Shown piece by piece: positions 6,385-13,220 of a stretch of 15,141 bases of DNA. Where the stretch lies: the NCBI GenBank assembly GCA_031255495.1, contig JAIRSK010000055.1, positions 1 to 15,141 on the forward strand, read 5' to 3'. This DNA is from Endomicrobiellum devescovinae. GTDB lineage: Bacteria; Elusimicrobiota; Endomicrobiia; Endomicrobiales; Endomicrobiaceae. Both the position numbers and the translations under genes were made by a program. The first letter of the stretch is position 1. Each line of letters starts with the position of its first letter. The notes beneath the pieces were generated by a model. That model was not told the DNA's origin. It ran no database searches and saw nothing but the letters and a program-made list of their open reading frames with translations.

Positions 6385-8367
6385 ATGGGGAAACACTTGA
6401 CCATAAACGGCAAAAAGGTTGAATTTACAGATGAAAGGAATTTGCTGGAAGTTATCAGAAAAGAAAATATAGAACTTCCAACTTTCTGTTATCATTCCGA
6501 ACTTAGCATTCACGGAGCGTGCAGACTCTGTATGGTAGAAGTTGCGGGAAAGGGAATAATGTCGGCATGCTCTACTCCGCCCGAACCTGATATGGACATA
6601 AAAACAAATACTGAGCATTTAATAGAGATGAGAAAAATTACTATAGAGCTTTTGCTTGCAAGCCATGACAGAGAATGCACAATGTGTGCTAAAAGTGAGA
6701 GCTGCAAACTTCAATCTTTGGCAAGAAGATTAGGTATAGAAGAAGTCAGATTTAAAAATATTTCTCGCAAAGAGCCTAAGGATATTTCAACATACGCTTT
6801 AGTAAGAGATAATGGAAAATGCGTTCTTTGTGGCGACTGCGTTAGATTTTGCGATGAAATACAAAGTATTGGCGCTTTAGGATTTGTCGGTCGCGGTTCG
6901 CAGTCTAAAATCTGCCCTGCTTTTGAGAGAGATTTAGAGTCTTCGGAATGCGTTTATTGCGGTCAATGCTCAAGAGTGTGCCCGACAGGAGCGATATTGC
7001 CAAAGCCAGAATTTAGAGAAGTATGGAAAGCTTTAAGCGATGAGAAAAAAAAAGTTATAATAGCCATAGCTCCTGCAGTTAGAGCAGCGTTAGGTGAAGT
7101 TTTCGGCATAACTGAAGAAAACGGAACGGAGCTAGCTGGCAAAATTGTTACTGCTTTGAGGAGCATGGGTTTTGTCAAAGTTTTTGATATTTCGTTTACT
7201 GCCGATATGACAATTGTTGAGGAAGCAAATGAATTTTTAGGGCGTTTAGAAAAAGACGACGATATGCCAATGTTCACTTCTTGCTGCCCAGCATGGGTAA
7301 GATTTGTAGAACAATACTATCCAGATTTTATTAAAAATCTTTCAACTTGTCGGTCTCCTCAAGGAATGTACGGTTCCATTGCAAGAAGAATAATGCCGGA
7401 AGTTTTAGGTATTCCAAAAGAAGAATTGGTTGTCGTCTCCGTAATGCCATGTACTGCAAAAAAGTACGAAGCAAGAAGGACGGAACTTGCCAAAGACGGC
7501 GTTATAGATATTGATTATGTTATCACTACTCAAGAGCTTGCTTTGATGATTGAAGAAGCTGGTTTGCGTTTTGCAGATCTTGAAGCTTCAGCATTTGATA
7601 TGCCTTTAGGTTTTAAAACCGGAGGAGGTATAATATTTGGCACTTCGGGTGGAGTTACGGAAGCTGTTTTAAGAAACGTTATGAACACTAACGGCGATGA
7701 AGCTGAAGAGTTTAATTTTGTCAGAGGTGAAAATGGCGTAAGAGAAGCAAAACTAAAAGTTGGCAGTAAAGAGCTTAAATTAGCTATTGTACACGGATTA
7801 AAAAATGCCAGAAAAGTTTTAAGGGATATTAGAGCCGACAAAAAAAGATACGATTTTGTTGAAGTTATGGCATGTCCCGGAGGTTGTGTCGGCGGTGCGG
7901 GACAGCCCGTTTATTCAGATTTAGCTGTAAGAAAAAGAAGAAGCAAAGTTTTATATGAAAATGATAAAATTATGGAACTGCACAAACCCCAAGACAATCC
8001 ATATGTCCAAAAGATGTATAAAGATTATCTTGAAAAGTCTGGAAGTAAAAAAGCTCATGAATATTTGCATACGAGTTACAAATATAGAAAAAGGTTTAAA
8101 GAGACTTTAGAAATTTCTAAATCTTCTTTGGACAAAATTGTTAATGTGGAAGTGTGTGTTGGCAGGAACTGTTTAAAGAAAGGTTCAAAAGAAATTCTAA
8201 AACGCGTAGCTGACGGCAATAAGTTTAAAGATGCTGTAAATGTTCAGGCTTTGATATGTTTAGAGCGATGTTCAAAAGGACCTACAGTAAAAATAAATGG
8301 AGAGACATTTGAGCATTGTACTCCTGACAGCGTTGAAGATACAGTAAAAGAAGAACTAAAAAAATAA
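6385..8367 (+). CDS. hydA: [FeFe]-hydrogenase catalytic subunit HydA
   Basis: This is the H2-producing or H2-oxidising subunit, 660 residues. It begins with a plant-type [2Fe-2S] domain (Cys35, Cys46, Cys49, Cys62), then a His-Cys3 [4Fe-4S] site (His94, Cys98, Cys101, Cys107) and two ferredoxin clusters (Cys146/149/152/156; Cys189/192/195/199). The H-cluster domain has all three signatures: TSCCPAW (298-304), MPCTAKKYE (354-362) and ACPGGCVGGAGQP (496-508). The C-terminus adds a thioredoxin-like [2Fe-2S] domain (Cys591, Cys596, Cys625, Cys629), as in Thermotoga-type HydA. I chose ATG 6385, eight bases after GAGGGG (6371-6376), because upstream codons only overlap the hydB ferredoxin tail in another frame. 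HydEFG maturases are not in this window. Confidence 0.96.
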   Translation: MGKHLTINGKKVEFTDERNLLEVIRKENIELPTFCYHSELSIHGACRLCMVEVAGKGIMSACSTPPEPDMDIKTNTEHLIEMRKITIELLLASHDRECTMCAKSESCKLQSLARRLGIEEVRFKNISRKEPKDISTYALVRDNGKCVLCGDCVRFCDEIQSIGALGFVGRGSQSKICPAFERDLESSECVYCGQCSRVCPTGAILPKPEFREVWKALSDEKKKVIIAIAPAVRAALGEVFGITEENGTELAGKIVTALRSMGFVKVFDISFTADMTIVEEANEFLGRLEKDDDMPMFTSCCPAWVRFVEQYYPDFIKNLSTCRSPQGMYGSIARRIMPEVLGIPKEELVVVSVMPCTAKKYEARRTELAKDGVIDIDYVITTQELALMIEEAGLRFADLEASAFDMPLGFKTGGGIIFGTSGGVTEAVLRNVMNTNGDEAEEFNFVRGENGVREAKLKVGSKELKLAIVHGLKNARKVLRDIRADKKRYDFVEVMACPGGCVGGAGQPVYSDLAVRKRRSKVLYENDKIMELHKPQDNPYVQKMYKDYLEKSGSKKAHEYLHTSYKYRKRFKETLEISKSSLDKIVNVEVCVGRNCLKKGSKEILKRVADGNKFKDAVNVQALICLERCSKGPTVKINGETFEHCTPDSVEDTVKEELKK

Positions 8368-8378
8368 AGGAATTTAGA

Positions 8379-8795
8379 ATGAGCAGAGCGATGGGGGTTG
8401 ACTATGGGCTTAAAAGAATAGGTCTTGCCATGACAGATTTGTTAAGAATTACTGCAAGCCCTTTTGACACTATAGAAAGCATTTCTATAAAAAAAAACGC
8501 TGCGAAAATTTTAGAAATAGCCAAAGCTAACAATGTTTCTGTCATTGTATTTGGTCTTCCTGTAAATATGAACGGCACGGAAGGCGAAATGTCTGAAACT
8601 GTTCGCAAAGCGGTTGACGAAATTAAAACTCTTTCTTCTGATGTTGAGGTGACTACTATTGATGAAAGGCTTACAACAGCTCAAGCTGAAAGAATACTTA
8701 TAGAAGAAGCCGACGTTTCCAGAGAAAAACGCAAAGGTCTTAAAGACAAGATAGCCGCCGCACTCATTTTGCAAACATATTTGGATATGCATTAA
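8379..8795 (+). CDS. ruvX: RuvX/YqgF family Holliday-junction-resolvase-like nuclease
   Basis: This RNase-H-fold protein of 138 residues matches the YqgF/RuvX family. In E. coli it has been tied to 16S rRNA 5' processing, and elsewhere to Holliday-junction cleavage, so the exact substrate here is open. Conserved acidic sites are visible: Asp8 in VDYGLKRIG, Glu96 in DERLTT and Asp123 in KDKIAAALIL; FGLPVNMNG (58-66) is the other family block. A ribosome binding site AAAGGAA (8366-8372) supports the ATG at 8379, although ATG 8391 would also keep the first motif. It starts 11 bases after hydA and is likely the last gene of that transcript, since a hairpin follows. Confidence 0.92.
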   Translation: MSRAMGVDYGLKRIGLAMTDLLRITASPFDTIESISIKKNAAKILEIAKANNVSVIVFGLPVNMNGTEGEMSETVRKAVDEIKTLSSDVEVTTIDERLTTAQAERILIEEADVSREKRKGLKDKIAAALILQTYLDMH

Positions 8796-8821
8796 AAACT
8801 CTAACCCATTAATTTTGCTAA

Positions 8822-8862
8822 CAAGAAGGGTATATTTCCGCCCCTCTTGCTGTTTATTTTTA
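8822..8862 (+). terminator. Terminator after ruvX
   Basis: CAAGAAGGG (8822-8830) pairs with CCCCTCTTG (8841-8849) with one A-C mismatch and a 10-base loop, followed by a T-rich tract TGTTTATTTTT. This fits an intrinsic terminator closing the hyd-ruvX transcript. Confidence 0.6.
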
Positions 8863-8866
8863 TAAT
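8861..8866 (+). promoter_or_regulatory. Possible -10 box before the NYN nuclease gene
   Basis: A perfect TATAAT lies at 8861-8866, just after the terminator stem, and would give a leader of roughly 14 bases. No convincing -35 box is found 16-18 bases upstream, because that region is occupied by the terminator stem, so the call is tentative. Confidence 0.25.
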
Positions 8867-8886
8867 CTGCAGTATAAAGGTAGCAT

Positions 8887-9372
8887 ATGCATTATATAAT
8901 TGATGGTTATAATGTTATAAATTCAAGTGACAAATTTTCTGCTTCATCATTAAAAGAAAGGAGAAAAAGACTCATTGAGTTTATACAATTATGTAGCCCG
9001 CACGGAAGTTTTAGAAATTCTGTTACAGTGGTCTTTGACTCTAAATCAAAAAATCCATATGAGTCGTACAGTTATAATAAATCTCATGTCAGTGAGATTG
9101 AAATAATCTTTAGCGACGGTATTTTGTCTGCCGATGATATTATTGCAGAATTAGTTGACGAATCTAAAAATCCATACGAAATAACGGTTGTAACAAACGA
9201 CAAAGGTCTCCGCAGGAGAACTTCTTCAGGCGGAGCTAAGCATGAAACAGTTGAAGCTTTTTTAGTTAAAGGCTTTAAAACAAAGAATATTAAAAGAGCA
9301 AAAGAATATTTTGATAATGGAGAAAAAGACATTATTAATGGGGAGTTTAAAAAGCTGTGGCTAAAAAAATAG
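8887..9372 (+). CDS. YacP-like NYN-domain ribonuclease
   Basis: This 161-residue protein has the PIN-like NYN fold of the YacP/Rae1 family. In Bacillus, Rae1 is an endoribonuclease that cuts certain mRNAs in a translation-dependent way on the ribosome. Acidic residues expected to bind metal are present: Asp6 with Asn9 in DGYNVI, Asp51 in VVFDSK, Asp83/Asp84 in SADDII and Asp105 in TNDKGLRRR. The ribosome binding site AAAGG (8876-8880) is six bases before the ATG. The motif SKNPYE occurs twice (54-59 and 93-98), which is unusual within one domain. The end overlaps mltG by 16 bases. The exact target is unknown. Confidence 0.85.
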   Translation: MHYIIDGYNVINSSDKFSASSLKERRKRLIEFIQLCSPHGSFRNSVTVVFDSKSKNPYESYSYNKSHVSEIEIIFSDGILSADDIIAELVDESKNPYEITVVTNDKGLRRRTSSGGAKHETVEAFLVKGFKTKNIKRAKEYFDNGEKDIINGEFKKLWLKK

Positions 9373-10301
9373 GTGTTACAATATCTGTATTTTTTATAAT
9401 TTTTATGGTATTTTTTTGCTTAGGCTTTATGCCTACAGCTGGAGAGAAAGCATTGTTTGTTGTTAGAAAAGGAGAAAATTTTTCAACAGTTGCGTCTCGT
9501 TTAGAAGAACAAAATTTGATACTTTCAAAAAAATTATTTTTGCTTTTTGTAAAACTTACGAATTCGCAAAATAAATTAAAGACAGGTATATACGAGCTAT
9601 CTGGCAGAGACGGTATTTTCAGAATATTGAAACAATTAAAAAATAATTCTAGAAATTTTATCAGGTTTACAATTCCTGAAGGAAATAACATAAAACAGAC
9701 AGCAGATATTATTGCCGACAAAGTAAAAATTGATAAAGAGAAGTTTATTAAAATTGCAAATGATAGAAATCTGGAAGGCTATCTTATGCCTGAGACTTAT
9801 TTCGTAAGTCTGGGTGTAAGCGAAGAAGAATTGATTGACATGATGTACAATGAGTTTAACAAAAAGATTACTCCTGTTATGCACGAGCGAGCAAAAGAGT
9901 TAAATATTCCTTTCAAAGATATAATTACTATGGCGTCAATTATTGAAAAAGAAGTCGTTAAACCTGAAGAAAGAAGTATTATAGCGGCAGTTTTTTATAA
10001 TAGGCTCAAGAGAAAGATGATGTTGCAATCATGTGCTACTGTTTTGTATGCTATGGGTGTTACAAAAGAGAAGCTTTCCTTGGAAGATACAAAGTTTAAA
10101 TCTCCGTATAATACCTACTTGCATTTTGGTTTGCCTCCAGGTCCTATAAGCAACCCTGGGGTAGAATCAATAAAAGCCGCATTATATCCTGCGGATTCCG
10201 GTGTTTTGTATTTTGTATCAGCCGGTGACGGCAGCCATTTTTTTGCTAAGACTTTTTCAGAACATGTAAAAAATAAACAAATTGTAAAGAATAGAAAATA
10301 A
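9357..10301 (+). CDS. mltG: Endolytic murein transglycosylase MltG
   Basis: MltG (formerly YceG) cuts nascent glycan strands within peptidoglycan and is thought to end strand elongation. The 314-residue protein has a single N-terminal membrane anchor (about residues 6-24), then a LysM-like subdomain (30-80) and the catalytic YceG domain facing the periplasm. Glu197 in ASIIEKE matches the catalytic Glu of E. coli MltG. The family blocks YNTYLHFGLPPGPISNPG (251-268) and AGDGSHFFAKT (289-299) are intact. LQSCATVLYA (223-232) replaces the more familiar LQSDPTV form. The start codon is GTG, with GGGGAG at 9340-9345 eleven bases before it, inside the 3' end of the preceding gene, so the genes are coupled. 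Confidence 0.93.
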   Translation: MAKKIGVTISVFFIIFMVFFCLGFMPTAGEKALFVVRKGENFSTVASRLEEQNLILSKKLFLLFVKLTNSQNKLKTGIYELSGRDGIFRILKQLKNNSRNFIRFTIPEGNNIKQTADIIADKVKIDKEKFIKIANDRNLEGYLMPETYFVSLGVSEEELIDMMYNEFNKKITPVMHERAKELNIPFKDIITMASIIEKEVVKPEERSIIAAVFYNRLKRKMMLQSCATVLYAMGVTKEKLSLEDTKFKSPYNTYLHFGLPPGPISNPGVESIKAALYPADSGVLYFVSAGDGSHFFAKTFSEHVKNKQIVKNRK

Positions 10302-10314
10302 ATAGGAATTTAAT

Positions 10315-11526
10315 ATGGAAAAAAGAAAAGTATATTTGGACAATAGTGCTACCACTCCCGTTGCCAGTGAAGTTATAAAGGAAATGCAGCCATATTTTGG
10401 GGATATTTACGGTAATCCTTCAAGTTTTCATTTTTTTGGAAGAAGGGCAAAAACTGCTATTGACAAATCAAGAGCTAAAGTGGCTGAGTTGCTAAATGCA
10501 AGCCCTGAAGAAATATTGTTTACTGGCGGTGGTACCGAGTCTGACAATATAGCAATATTCGGCTTGTTAAACGCTTATGGTAAAAAAGGACATATTATTA
10601 CCACGAGAATAGAACATCATGCAGTTTTGTATTCATGCAGACATCTTGAAGAGCTTGGTTATGAAGTTACGTACCTTGATGTGGATAAAGATGGGGTTAT
10701 TTCCGTTGAAGATTTTAAAAAAGCGGTAAAAGACAATACTATTCTTGTAAGCATAATGCATGCAAATAATGAAGTCGGAGCTATTCAGCCTATAGAAGCT
10801 ATTGCTAATGAGCTTAAGAAAATTAATAAGACAAGAAAAAATAAAATATATTTTCATACAGATGCTGTACAAACTGCGGGAAAACTTCGTCTTGACGTTA
10901 AAAAATTGGGTGTGGATATGCTTGCTATATCCGCTCATAAATTTAATGGTCCTAAAGGCATAGGAGTTTTATACGTCAAAAAAGGTGTAAAAATATCTCC
11001 AATAATGTTTGGAGGTCATCACGAAAATGGACTTCGTCCCGGGACAGAAAATACGGCATTTATAGTGGGTTGCGCTAAAGCGCTGGAAATATCTAATGTC
11101 GCTATTGAAAATAATGAGAAACATATTTTGCATTTAAGAGAAAGCCTGAAAAAAGGTATCTTGGAAGCTATACCGGAAGTAACTGTGAATGGAAGCGGAG
11201 CAAGAGCAGTTTCAAATATTTTAAATATAAGTTTTAACTATATAGAAGGGGAAGCATTGCTTCTTATGCTTGATATGAAAGGTATAGCAGTTTCAACAGG
11301 TTCTGCGTGCGCTTCAGGGTCGTCAGAACCTTCTCATGTATTATCGTCAATGTGTGTGGATCTTGTCGCAGCTCAAGGTGCGGTGCGTTTCTCTTTTGGG
11401 CATTACAACACTGAAGAAGATGTTGATTATGTCCTTAGAGTATTGCCGAAAAAAGTGTCAAACTTGCGCTCTATGTCCCCTGTTTGGAACCTGAGTTTAT
11501 CAGATAGGAAAAAGGGTAAGATTTAA
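10315..11526 (+). CDS. Cysteine desulfurase, NifS/IscS class
   Basis: This PLP enzyme (403 residues) converts cysteine to alanine and gives a persulfide used for Fe-S clusters and thiolated tRNA. The PLP Schiff-base Lys209 lies in SAHKFNGPKG. The substrate-binding GLRPGTEN is at 239-246, His101-His102 stack on the cofactor, and the catalytic Cys332 sits in STGSACASG, typical of group I desulfurases. Asp183 and Gln186 in HTDAVQTAGK contact the cofactor ring. The ribosome binding site AGGAA (10304-10308) is six bases before the ATG, 13 bases after mltG. No scaffold gene (iscU/nifU) or mnmA follows, so the partner must be elsewhere. NifS versus IscS cannot be settled from the sequence. Confidence 0.92.
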   Translation: MEKRKVYLDNSATTPVASEVIKEMQPYFGDIYGNPSSFHFFGRRAKTAIDKSRAKVAELLNASPEEILFTGGGTESDNIAIFGLLNAYGKKGHIITTRIEHHAVLYSCRHLEELGYEVTYLDVDKDGVISVEDFKKAVKDNTILVSIMHANNEVGAIQPIEAIANELKKINKTRKNKIYFHTDAVQTAGKLRLDVKKLGVDMLAISAHKFNGPKGIGVLYVKKGVKISPIMFGGHHENGLRPGTENTAFIVGCAKALEISNVAIENNEKHILHLRESLKKGILEAIPEVTVNGSGARAVSNILNISFNYIEGEALLLMLDMKGIAVSTGSACASGSSEPSHVLSSMCVDLVAAQGAVRFSFGHYNTEEDVDYVLRVLPKKVSNLRSMSPVWNLSLSDRKKGKI

Positions 11527-11571
11527 GAGAAAAAGAGTTCCAATTGGGGAAGCTAAACGATATATTCAGGT

Positions 11572-11577
11572 TATAAT
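11572..11577 (+). promoter_or_regulatory. Possible -10 box before the 40-codon gene
   Basis: TATAAT occurs at 11572-11577 in the 71-base gap between the desulfurase gene and the small membrane gene. The best -35 candidate, TTGGGG (11544-11549), is 22 bases away, too far for a standard promoter. The partly palindromic TTCCAATTGGGGAA (11538-11551) beside it might be an operator, but this is speculative. Confidence 0.3.
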
Positions 11578-11597
11578 AATAAATAATAGGGGCAGCT

Positions 11598-11720
11598 ATG
11601 TATATTGATTTTATGTCAGATTGGTCTGCGTACTTATTTATGGTGTTGTTTATATTTTTCTTTGCATATATTATTATAGTAGCGAGAAAAAGCAGTAGAA
11701 GTGGCACGAATAAAAAATAA
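11598..11720 (+). CDS. 40-residue single-pass membrane peptide, unknown
   Basis: The short open frame starts at ATG 11598 with a good ribosome binding site AGGGGC (11588-11593). The 40-residue product has a short N-terminal part (MYIDFMSDW), one hydrophobic segment rich in Phe, Ile, Leu and Val (about residues 11-29) and a basic polar tail (RKSSRSGTNKK). By the positive-inside rule the tail would be cytoplasmic. The layout resembles small subunits such as CcoQ, but no oxidase genes are present, so that name is not justified. yajQ begins 27 bases later, likely on the same transcript. No homologue is recognised from the sequence alone. Confidence 0.6.
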   Translation: MYIDFMSDWSAYLFMVLFIFFFAYIIIVARKSSRSGTNKK

Positions 11721-11747
11721 TTTTATTACGAATTTTTGGAGGATTGA

Positions 11748-12245
11748 ATGGCTGATAAGTTTTCCTTTGACATAGTTTCCGAAGTAAATATGATGGAAGT
11801 TGAAAATTCCGTTAATCAAGCTCAGAAAGAGCTTGCGAACAGGTTTGATTTTAAAGGAAGCAAATCTTCAATAGAACTTAACAAAAATGATAAAAAAATA
11901 ACTCTTGTTGCAGATGATGATTTTAAAATGAAAGCGTTGAAAGACATCTTAGAGGGTCGTTTTGCAAAGAGAGGAGTTTCAATAAAATCTCTTGATTATA
12001 AATCTCAAGAGAAAGCTTTTGAAGGATATATAAGACAAGCTGCAGAAATTATTTCGGGTCTGCCTGCAGATAGAGCTAAAGAGCTTGTAAGGCTTATAAA
12101 AGATTCAAAAATAAAAGTTCAGACGCAGATAGACGGCTCAAAAATAAAAGTTATTTCTAATAAAAAAGACGATTTGCAAGAAGTTATAGCATACCTAAAA
12201 AAGACGTCCTTTCCATTGCCTCTTCAGTTTACCAACTATAGATAA
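11748..12245 (+). CDS. yajQ: YajQ-family nucleotide-binding protein
   Basis: YajQ proteins (165 residues here, standard length) consist of two ferredoxin-like domains and bind nucleotides; a Xanthomonas member binds cyclic di-GMP and works with a transcription factor, while others bind GTP or RNA. The N-terminal FSFDIVSEVNMMEVENS, the RFDFKGSKSSIE segment (32-43) and the C-terminal SFPLPLQFTNYR ending are family hallmarks. Start ATG 11748 follows GGAGG (11738-11742) at five bases. The next gene's Shine-Dalgarno AAGGAGG overlaps the yajQ stop. The ligand in this organism is unknown; the adjoining receiver protein hints at a signalling link, which is inference. Confidence 0.94.
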   Translation: MADKFSFDIVSEVNMMEVENSVNQAQKELANRFDFKGSKSSIELNKNDKKITLVADDDFKMKALKDILEGRFAKRGVSIKSLDYKSQEKAFEGYIRQAAEIISGLPADRAKELVRLIKDSKIKVQTQIDGSKIKVISNKKDDLQEVIAYLKKTSFPLPLQFTNYR

Positions 12246-12254
12246 GGAGGCAAA

Positions 12255-13220
12255 ATGCCAACCGATAGAGGAAGAATACTGATTATTGACGATGAAGATG
12301 GTATAAGAGAACTTTTGACGTCTGAATTTTCAAAGCTAGGATATAAAACAATATCGGCTATAGATGGCGAAGATGCTTTAGTTAAATTGAATACTGAAAA
12401 AGTACAAGTAGTAATTACCGATATGAAAATGCCCAAGCTTGGAGGGCTTGACGTTTTAAAGATTGTAAAAGATAAGTCTCCTGAATCTGAGGTTATAATA
12501 ATTACCGGGCATGCCACTGTTGAGGATGCTATTAATGCAATGAGAGGTGGAGCATACGACTTTGTACAAAAGCCTTTTAATATTGACGAACTTACTGCTC
12601 TCGTTGAAAAGGCTATGGAAAAAAATGAGCTAAGAATTATGGTAGCTTTGCATGAAAGCTCTAACGCTATTTTTTCAAGCTTGGATTTGGAAAATTTATT
12701 TCCGATAATGATATCTTTGCTAAAAGATGCGACAAACTCAAAGGATGTTTCTGTATTTCTGCTTGACAGCAATGATTTGATGTATTTAGCTTCGTCTTCA
12801 ATTCCGATGTTTGATTCGCAAAGAAGATATTTAGAGGATTTTATTGGAACGTTGTATAACTCTACTAAGAAATGTGTAAAAGCTATATTTTTTGACACGG
12901 AAAAGCCTCCATCAGAATTTGGAAAAATCTCTTTAGCTAAAACGGAAATAAAGTCAGTTTTATTGTATCCGATAGTTTTGAGAAACAAAATGCTTGGATA
13001 TATGTTGTTGGCTAAATCAGCGGATCAGCCATTATTTGTTGAGTCTGATATTAAGAATGTTTCAATATTTGTTGCGCAAATTGCTCAGGCTATAAATAAT
13101 ACTAAGCTTTATGAAAAACTTAAAGTTAAAATTGCTGAACTTAAACAGACACTGGTTGAGTTGGAAAGTGCAAAGAAAGAAATTCAGACTTTAAAAGAAG
13201 ATACAGATTCATGTCTTTAA
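12255..13220 (+). CDS. REC-GAF response regulator lacking an output domain
   Basis: The 321-residue protein begins with a typical receiver domain (7-122): acidic pair Asp12-Asp13, phospho-acceptor Asp56 in ITDMKMP, Thr84 and Lys106 in QKPFN. A GAF-like sensory domain (about 130-284) and a short coiled-coil tail (about 284-315, ending KKEIQTLKED) follow. There is no DNA-binding, kinase, GGDEF or phosphatase domain. It may be a phospho-dependent adaptor, or a once larger protein that lost its C-terminal output part; the tail looks like the linker that usually precedes one. The perfect AAGGAGG at 12244-12250 suggests strong expression. It overlaps rlmD by 10 bases. No partner histidine kinase is visible in the window. 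Confidence 0.88.
   Translation: MPTDRGRILIIDDEDGIRELLTSEFSKLGYKTISAIDGEDALVKLNTEKVQVVITDMKMPKLGGLDVLKIVKDKSPESEVIIITGHATVEDAINAMRGGAYDFVQKPFNIDELTALVEKAMEKNELRIMVALHESSNAIFSSLDLENLFPIMISLLKDATNSKDVSVFLLDSNDLMYLASSSIPMFDSQRRYLEDFIGTLYNSTKKCVKAIFFDTEKPPSEFGKISLAKTEIKSVLLYPIVLRNKMLGYMLLAKSADQPLFVESDIKNVSIFVAQIAQAINNTKLYEKLKVKIAELKQTLVELESAKKEIQTLKEDTDSCL

Noticed and set aside
10024..10056. LQSCATV in MltG as a loss-of-function change
   Set aside because: The catalytic Glu197 and other blocks are intact, and I recall the Cys-Ala variant from other MltG proteins, so it is probably normal family variation.
11598..11720. The 40-residue peptide as CcoQ of a cbb3 oxidase
   Set aside because: Only the general layout is similar and there are no oxidase subunit genes; an anaerobic gene set makes it unlikely.
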